From contig CAIIXF020000009.1 of NCBI GenBank assembly GCA_903813345.2, forward strand, positions 21,913,759-21,977,758: a stretch of 64,000 nucleotides of DNA, read 5' to 3'. The position numbers and the translations under genes were made by a program. The notes below the pieces were generated by a model. It was not told the origin of the DNA, ran no database searches, and worked only from the letters and a program-made list of their open reading frames with translations. This DNA comes from Owenia fusiformis (taxonomy: Eukaryota; Annelida; Polychaeta; Sabellida; Oweniidae). This document shows positions 36,601 through 45,600 of the stretch, piece after piece (position 1 is the first letter of the stretch; every line of letters starts with the position of its first letter).

Positions 36601-39600
36601 ATTCGACTAATAAGAGTTGTCTAAACCTGGTAAACATATGAGACTTTAAGATTATCAACTTGGTGCGAGGTAAACAGGCTATATAGATGCTGTACCAGGT
36701 TGCTTTGAACATTACTTGCTTCAATGCTGGTTGTTGGACCTAAAGCTAGTTGCTCCAATTCTGGTAACAGCATCAAGTAACTACAATGCTAGTTACAGCA
36801 ACTAGTTGTTTCATTGCTTGTTGCAGCATTTAGCCGCTTCAATCCTCGTTACAACATCAATTTACTTCAATGCTAGTTTCAGCACCTAAAGCTAGCTACT
36901 GTTATGATTAATTGTAGCAGCTTCAATCCTGGTTACTACACATAGTTGCTTAAATTATAGTTGCAGCTCCTAAAGCTAGTCGCTGTAATACTTGTTGCAG
37001 CACTCAGCAGCTTTAATTCTCGTTACAACACAAGTTACTCCAGTGCTAGCTGCAACGCATAAAGCTAGTCATTGTCATGCTTGTTGCAGCGCCTAGTAAC
37101 ATCAATTTCCTGTGCAGCATTTAGTTGGTTCCATGGTTGGATGAGAACAATTGCTGTTTCTGAACAGAACGGTTCATGTGCCACTTTTAGAACGTCATGG
37201 GGAGAACTGCAGCATGAGTTTCACTGTAGCTACAGGGCGTTCAATAAGTACTGATAAAAATGCTACTTTTTTGTTTTGTCATATATTTTACTAATTCTTC
37301 TAGTGTGCATTGTTGAGTATTATACCGATGTACTGTGAAAGTTACAGGACTGGTTGATTCAAAACCTTTTGTAAATACACGTTCATAGAAAGTTGTAGCA
37401 ATGGGTAAATGGATAGTTAATAATGCTCGTAGGAATCTTTATAAAATATTTTATTTATTATTTTTAAGAAGCTTTTCATTTTTATGTGAATCGATTTATG
37501 AATGAAGTTTTGAAGTTATCTAGCATGAATGACATATGTATTCAGTAATGGGAGTGATCTCCAAAATGGAAAAGTAGGATATAAGATCAAGTAAAATATT
37601 ATTAAATATGCACAATAAGATACATGATACATAAACTGGGTTTGCAAATTATCAAATGTATTGAGTAAATAGATATATGGTTGCTTTACTATGTAAATAA
37701 TTATATAAATGTAATAACTTATGATCTTACACAATGACAAAAATTATTCGATAATTGACACTAGTAAATTCTACAAAACTTAGCGGTAGTAGGTAATGCA
37801 TAAAGGATGGAATGTAAGAAAGCTTTGTTATAAAAAATGTAATAAAATGTGATATATTGTACAATAAAAATACAACATTCTATCAATTTCCTAATTTTAA
37901 TTTTCCTAATGACAAGAAACTTCCCATTGGATAAAATTATGCGGATACTATTTCCGACATTTAATTTTCCGAACCTGGCAAAAAGTAGGCAATAGGCAAA
38001 TAAAATGATTAGATAAAATTACCACTTATACAAAATATCGGAAAACAGTTGGCCTACAAAAATTACTAGAAGTACTTTAAACCTGATAGTGTTCTAAATT
38101 TTAGATGATTAGTTCTCCCGATATACAAGGTGTGCCAAAAAGTTTTTAAAGTTTTAAATCTTTTTAAAAGGCTAGGAAAGTATCATAACATTAAGGTATT
38201 GACATAAGAGAGGCATAATTTACCATTCACATATTTAAGCTAAAACTGACTTCAAATTATTTTGTGAGATCTTTGAATATCAATGTTCATTATCTATTTT
38301 TGGCACACCCTGTAGAACAGAATAAATTCTTCAAAGATCCTTAATACAGGTGTTTGGTTTGATGGGTATTGAATAATGTATAAAACGTCCACGACCTCGT
38401 TAGTAGTTGATTGCCAACTAAGGATAATCCTCGTTAATTGATTTAATAAATTGAACTTGAAAAGAATTTCATTATTGTTATTGCAAATGAGAGGAATAAA
38501 CTTAATTTAGAAATTGCATGCAATTGAAAAAACAATAAAATGTTATTTTACTAGAGGTAAATCATTCATGTTCATGGGGTCACGATGACATTAATAATCA
38601 ACGAACTACATTCAGAACATCATTCCTTTGACTCTGATTTGGCGCATTGTGTCCATGAAGAGGAACTGAACCAATTTCCACCGAATCCCATAAGGATACT
38701 GGGGGATAAAAGTGTCAAGGTAATTGTTTTAAACACTGATTTTGTTACACGGGAGGATAAATCGGCTTTGATGTAATTTTTTCCATAACAATATCACATC
38801 TGAATCAATTCTGAAGTCCATAGACTTTACTGTCGTCTTCATTGTTTTTGCTATTGCTGTTGTTATATCAATCGTTAGTATTCTCAATTTTATCCCCAAG
38901 GAAATCTCTTGAGGTCAAGTTAGTATACATATTATCGTCCAACGAATAAATACATCTTGAGAGTACTAAAGTTACACAGGCTGAGGTTCTATCGATATCA
39001 TTGCCGGAATCCTCGAGAATCTAAGGGTTGGCATGCCAAAAACGATTCGAAAATCGTGAGAATTAATAAAGTGTCCGACTATGTGTGAATGGATGGGGTG
39101 CTATTTGGGAAAGGCCATATACTGTATACCAATACCATCATTTGATTTAACACAGATGCAAGGGGCACTATAACAAGTAAAAGTGATAAAGGTGAGTGTA
39201 AGTGACAAACTCACTAATGAAAACACTTTCTCATCAAAACTCAATTATGTCTGGTAGATTCCTCCAAAGGGAAAACAGTGAAGGCTCGTGATAATCAAAA
39301 CTAATCGTTTTAAATATAAGGCCATTCTAGTTACCAGAGTTACCAGACCCCAAGCTCTTATTAATAGTCATGGACTCACATGATCCACACAAGTGCACTC
39401 CAGGTCGTTCAATATGTTCTGACATGTGGTTTGCCAACTTACCCAAAGTATACATGTGTTGTTTACGAGTGTGTACGCGTTAATTACGCCCCTGTAGACG
39501 TTAAACACCTGTTTGGACGTAAATTATGCGTGTGTAGGCGTAAATTACGCCAGAGACATATAAAACATCTCTGACTATGCAAGCACTCTCAGATCAGCAA

Positions 39601-42600
39601 TGCTAGCATGTGGGACACCAGCTTCCACTTTTTTGAAAACTCCAATTTCACACACATCCTTGACAGGGGAGTATGCACCCTGTTTCAAACCTCCGGTCCG
39701 TTACTAAGGTGTCACGGATTGCTTCCTGGATTAGCATAACACGATGATACTTCAAAATGTAATCTTGATATTATACATCACACTGAGCAACGATAACTAT
39801 TTTACGAAATTAAAATGAATAAATAATGTGGTAAACTGCAAACACATCTTTCTCTAAGATCTTGCAAGCAGAAAAATTGCTCAGAGCAGTGAAATATTGC
39901 CCCACTTTGAGCAAGAAAACAAGTCACCATAACAACCATAACTTGTGACCAATCATAACAAAGTTATTCATTTTTTGTGTCTCAATATGTAACTGTTGAA
40001 ACAAAATACTGGAAATTATAGAATAAAAGCATTTTGCACCAACTAGGTTAAGGTATGAGAGTCGATTGTTATTTTTATTCTGAAGTTGATAATATTTTAT
40101 TATTTCTGATAAAAATATTGAACATCCTGGTATTTGTTTGTTATTCTTATACGTATCCATTTGGTATACAGTCTTGAAATAGTCAATATATACATGGTGT
40201 CAGCCGTGACCGTCTGTTGATTTCTTGCATGCATATCTTTGCCACTGCCAGTTAGTTAACAAACAATGGATTCAATAATACATTAGTATATGGTCTTGAT
40301 TACAAATTGTTTTCCATCAGGCAATGTCAATTGTACCTGAGGCCGTATCGGATATATCTGGCTGCAATATATCCTTGCAAAAATCACATTGGAAGTCAAT
40401 ATTATAGATTTATAAGGGTAATTAATAAAATATGCTGTATTTCAGGCAAGAGCTCAATCACAAAATATGTATTTCAGTTTCACTGTTCCACAACTGGATG
40501 ACTCTAACTGCAGTTAGCTTCATTCAAGATGGTGGACAAAATTCGTTCGTTTTCGATAAATCTCCAATTACAGCCAAACCAAGCTGAATCTTGATCCCAA
40601 AAGTTTCGCCATGCAAACTAAAAAAGATATAATTGTAAACAACCACAAATAAAGGCTCAAGCACCCACGATATTAGAGAAATTGAAAGAAAACGGCTTCA
40701 CTTAGAATGACTCTAACTGAGGTTGATAATGAAGCTAACTCCAACACAGATTTCACCATTGATGATTCTAACTGAATGGAGATTTATAATGGGCTATACA
40801 AATTACCAATAAGCAGTTCCGTAACCAGGGGAAGCTGGAGGTTCGGTAGTTTCCCCCTCCCTGGCCAGAAATTATTTCAAATTCCCGCAGGTTTTCACCA
40901 CTCTGAGCACTTTTCGCACGATTTTGAGTGGGCTTTGTCTTGTTATGTAACCACGTGACCACAGATGATGCCTTCCAATGATACTGGTGGTTAATTGTTC
41001 TGTGTAAATATTAAGTAGTTGGTGTGGTGTATAGTGTTGGGAGTGGTGGCTTAGACCATGTCTTGAGACATTACCTTTTATGGACACGCATGGTCATGCA
41101 ATCTGTGTCAATTGGTTAGAGGTCTCGTTGATTGGACCTGGGAGATATGGTCTAGTATCTAAGTTTCCCCAAACCATCGTCAGTTCTTATGTGACAGGTA
41201 GAGTATATTTAGTTGATCCTAGGATGATGCCATTAGTGGTGACATCTCCTATTGTCATTAATGTAGAGCGGCCGGACATCTCGATCCTGTTGCGGATCCT
41301 CTCCCTTATATGTTGGTCATAATAAGGGCCCAAGATGTTTCGAACTCATGGGGGTATTCCATGATATGTTTCTCATCAATGGCCAAAGAAAAAAGGTTAA
41401 GAATATAGTGAGGGTTACTTTTTCCTGTTCAGGTTACGCGTTTCGCGGGATTGTTATTGGTTTCTAGAAAACGTTGTTTTGCTGGGTTAGGTTTTGTTTT
41501 GGGATTGTCTCCAGTTGGAGACAGTTAGTTGGGTGCTAAGTAAATTGGTATCATAGTTTGGTTGTGTTTGTAGATTGTGCCTGATTGTATTTAATAGTGT
41601 AATTTAATTGATTTAGTATTGGGTTGTGTCTGACTCTGTAACTGTGGTTGGTGTCAGGTTGTGTTGTAATGATTCAACAATGGGTTGATTTGAATTCGGT
41701 CTCGTTGGCTATGTTGTATTGTGTTGGTTTGTTGTTTGGTTGTGTTCCATTGTGTTAGTTTGATAGTCGATTGTGTTTTGGTGGTTGTTTGTCTGGTTGA
41801 GCCTGGTTGTGTTGTGTAAGTTTGGTATCGGGTTGTGTCTCATTAAGTTATGTTAATTTCAAAGTAGTTGTGTTATATTGTAATTGTGTTGTGCTGGTCG
41901 GTAGCGGGTTGTGCCAAGTAGGATGAAGAATGTGGTTGTGTCAGATTGTGTTGCGTGATTGGTGTTGTTTTCAGAGAGTGTTGGTTGGGTGTTTTCGTGT
42001 TTCAGTTTGGTTGTGCCTGATTGTGTTTTGATTGTTTTGTGTAAAATTGTGTTGTTCTTCGTCAATAATGGGTTGTGTTTTGGTTTTGTTGTTTTATTAT
42101 TTGGTTGTGCCAAATTGTGTTGCGTATATTTGACAATTGGTTGTGTTTTCGGAGGTTAAACTAAGGTTGTAGTATTGGGTTGTGTCGTATTGTGTTGTTG
42201 GCTTGTAGTTGGGTTGTGTCTGGTTGTTTATTTAGCCTGGTTTCGAGTTGTGCCTTATTGTGTTATGTTAATTTTAAAATGCGTTGTGTTATGTTGTGAT
42301 TTTGTTATGCTGGTCGGGGGGCAGGTTGTGCCAAGTCAGGTTAAGTATCTGGTTGAGTCCGATTGTGTTATGTGGTTGGTTGTGCCTGATCGTTAAATGA
42401 GGGGTGGTGGCGGGTTGTGCCCGATTATGTTAAGATAGGTGGTCGGTTGTGCCTAGTCGGGTGAGTTTATTTGGTTGTTTTCGGTTGAGTTGTGTGATCT
42501 CTCTGTGTTGGGGTTTTAGTTTGGTTGTTCCTGATTGTGTTTTGATAGTTTGGTTTGGTTGTGTGGTTGTGCCAAATTGTGTTGTGTTAATTTGACAGTG

Positions 42601-45600
42601 GGTTGTGTTCTTGGTAATTGTGAGTTCAGCTGCGTTCTAATTCTTCAGACATTGGTTGTGTTGCGTTGTTGGTGATCTTATAGGTTGTGCTTGGTTGTAA
42701 TGGTTGGTTGTGATAGGTTGTATATTGGGTAGCAGGTTATGCCGAATTGGGTTTTGGTGTATCGTGGAGTTTAGATACAAGTGGTGTTGTTTTCAGAGAG
42801 TGTTGGTTGGGTGTTTTGGTATTCCAGTTTGGTTGTGCCTGATTGTGTTTTGATTGTTTTGTGTAAAATTGTGTTGTTCTTCGTCAATAATGGGTTGTGT
42901 TTTGGTTTTGTTGTTTTATTATCTGGTTGTGCCAAATTGTATTTGCGTATATCTGACAATTGGTTGTGTTTTCGGAGGTTAAACTAAGGTTGTAGTATTG
43001 GGTTGTGTCGTATTGTGTTGTTGGCTTGTAGTTGGGTTGTGTCTGGTTGTTTATTTAGCCTGGTTTCAAGTTGTGCCTCATTGTGTTATGTTAATTTTAA
43101 AATGCGTTGTGTTATGTTGTGATTTTGTTATGCTGTTCGGGGGGCAGGTTGTGCCCAGTCAGGTGAGGTATCTGGTTGAGTCCGATTGTGTTGTGTGGTT
43201 GGTTGTGCCTGATCGTTAAATGAGGGGTGGTGGCGGGTTGTGCCCGATTATGTTAATATAGGTGGTCGGTTGTGCCTAGTCGGGTGATATTATTTTGTTG
43301 TGTTCGGTTGTCTTGTGTGATCTCTCTGTGTTGGGGTTTTAGTTTGGTTGTTCCTGATTGTGTTTTGATAGTTTGGTTTGGTTGTGTGGTTGTGCCAAAT
43401 TGTGTTGTGCTAATTTGACAGTGGGTTGTGTTCTTGGTAATTGTGAGTTCAGCTGCGTTCTAATTCTTCAGACATTGGTTGTGTTGCGTTGTTGGTGATC
43501 TTATAGGTTGTGCTTGGTTGTAATGGTTGGTTGTGGTAGGTTGTATATTGAGTAGCAGGTTGTGTTGGGTTTTGGTGTATCGTGGAGTTTAGATACAAGT
43601 TAGTGGTTTGGGGTATTATAGTGTAGGTATATTCGTTAATTCTTAGTAGAGTCAATAGTTTAATGTATTTGTGTACATTATTAGTATATGCGATAGGTTT
43701 GGTACCTATTCATACATAGTGAGATCTCTGGTGTGAGAAGTGCACCTGGTATGATGGGCGTTAGCCTTGCGTTGTTCATTTGGTTTGAAGAGGTAGTTTC
43801 TTGTTGTTCTTGTCTCAGTATGCAGTAGTTCGGCGCTTCTCTTTATATAATATTGCGCGGACGTTAGAGAACAAGCTTCCGGTTTTTGGAAATGCCCGTA
43901 AAGTGAACGATTTGCTCGGAAATTTGTGTTTCTTGCCTGTTTTGTATCTTTTATAGTTTCCGTTGTGGTGCGTCAATTCAGATGAAATTTGTTACATCTT
44001 ATTAGTTAGGCTTTGTAGAACATTTCGCTCGTGTTTTAGTGTTGGAGGTTGTTGGTAAGAACACGAATTCGATGATAATGTTCCATTTTGGTGTCTTCGA
44101 ACTGTGATTTCGTGCAATAATTGATTCTGTTGACAATGTTCCTTGTCAGGTAACATTGTAAATTGTTTCATTTTGTAGCGGGGGTTTGTGGCTACATTTT
44201 GATGTATAGTTTTATAGGTTTTGATATGGGTTTGGTGGTGTTTTGGTTGATAAACAAACACAGTTTGGCGCCGTGGATTATGGCATTGAGATGGATCCTG
44301 AAATACAAAATTATGTCATCCTTTAACGCTTTCCTATCCGTTGGAGTCTGGTCTCTGTATCTGTCTTCAGTAAACCTAAAATAAGAATACTGCAATGTTC
44401 CTTGGTGGCGTTTTTTAATTACAGGACGTGTAGACCATTCTTGCTTGACTAGCAAAACATTGACTTTCGGACGTTTGCGGCATTTCGCCTTTTACATCAT
44501 ATACTTTAATCCTAGAATACTTACAATATTTTACCATACCGTAAGCCTATTCATTTGGCCAATCAATCGTAAACTAAATTTTGTCTTGAAAAAGTAAATT
44601 TTCCAGATTTGTTGAAATTTCTACCAGAATTTGTCTGCTCCCCTCCGTCCAATTTCTACGATCACCGGCCATGGGATTGAATAGAAACTCACTCCATGTC
44701 AAAATACAAATGGCTACAACCAATAACAACAGTCATCAGGGCCGTCCATATATTCATCCCATTGAGTTAGCTTCATTCCCCGTTTCAGTTAGCTTTATTC
44801 CTACGTCATCACTAACTTCAGTTAGAGTCATTCTAAGTGAAGCCGTTTTCTTTCAATTTCTCTAATATCGCGGGTGCGTGAGCCTTTATTTGTGGTTGTT
44901 TACAATTATATCTTTATTAGTTTGCATGGCGAAACTTTTGGGATCAAGATTCAGCTTGGTTTGGCTGTAATTGGAGATTTATCGAAAACGAACGAATTTT
45001 GTCCACCATCTTGAATGAAGCTAACTGCAGTTAGAGTCATCCAGTTGTGGAACAGTGAGTTTGGCTAGGTGAATTAACATCCTATATTGAAGCACATGTA
45101 TCGACATTTTCTGACTACGTGTGTTGGGTGGGAGGGGGGGGGGGTATTGAAGGGGAAGACTGATTTCAATGTTATTTGATTCAACAGAGCTATAACGAGA
45201 AAAGGTTCTTCATAAATGAGTAAGTGATTAATTCTTATCATTTAAGACTCTTGTTCGTTGCTGGGCACTGCTTATACCAGAGACACAGATCTACCTGTTA
45301 CTTTGACGAATCTAACGAGGCTGAAACAGATATTAAAATCGGGAGGAATTCACTCGGCATGGGGTCATAAGAAAAACATACTTTATCAAAGTTCCTGAAA
45401 TAAATCTTGAGTGGCATCCATTTGAGATTTTATGATTCAACTTTGATGCTTTTGATCATCGGTGACCATAAATGTACTATTACCCTCATATACATATATT
45501 TATCATGAACTAATCGTTTAATAGCTATTTCAATTCGTGATCAATCTATTTTAACTCTTTTGCGCGGTCAGGCGAGTTTTGTCGCCACTACGCTTTATGG

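Larger units (their letters stand above)
40481..45057. mobile_element. 4577-bp transposon with 240-bp terminal inverted repeats and 5-bp target duplication AGTTT
   Basis: 40481-40720 and the reverse complement of 44818-45057 match with only about three differences. Both start CACTGTTCCACAACTGGATG. AGTTT flanks each end (40476-40480, 45058-45062). A partly palindromic motif (ACTCTAACTGCAGTTAG type) recurs near the outer and inner edges of each arm and may be a transposase-binding site. No transposase is recognisable inside; the interior is dominated by a GT-rich block. The high arm identity suggests a recent insertion. Confidence 0.85.

Noticed and set aside
41859-43655. Thr/Asn/Gln-rich frames on the minus strand and Val/Cys/Leu-rich frames on the plus strand of the GT block
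   Set aside because: Direct product of extreme base composition and of the 822-bp duplication, which gives near-identical frames twice.
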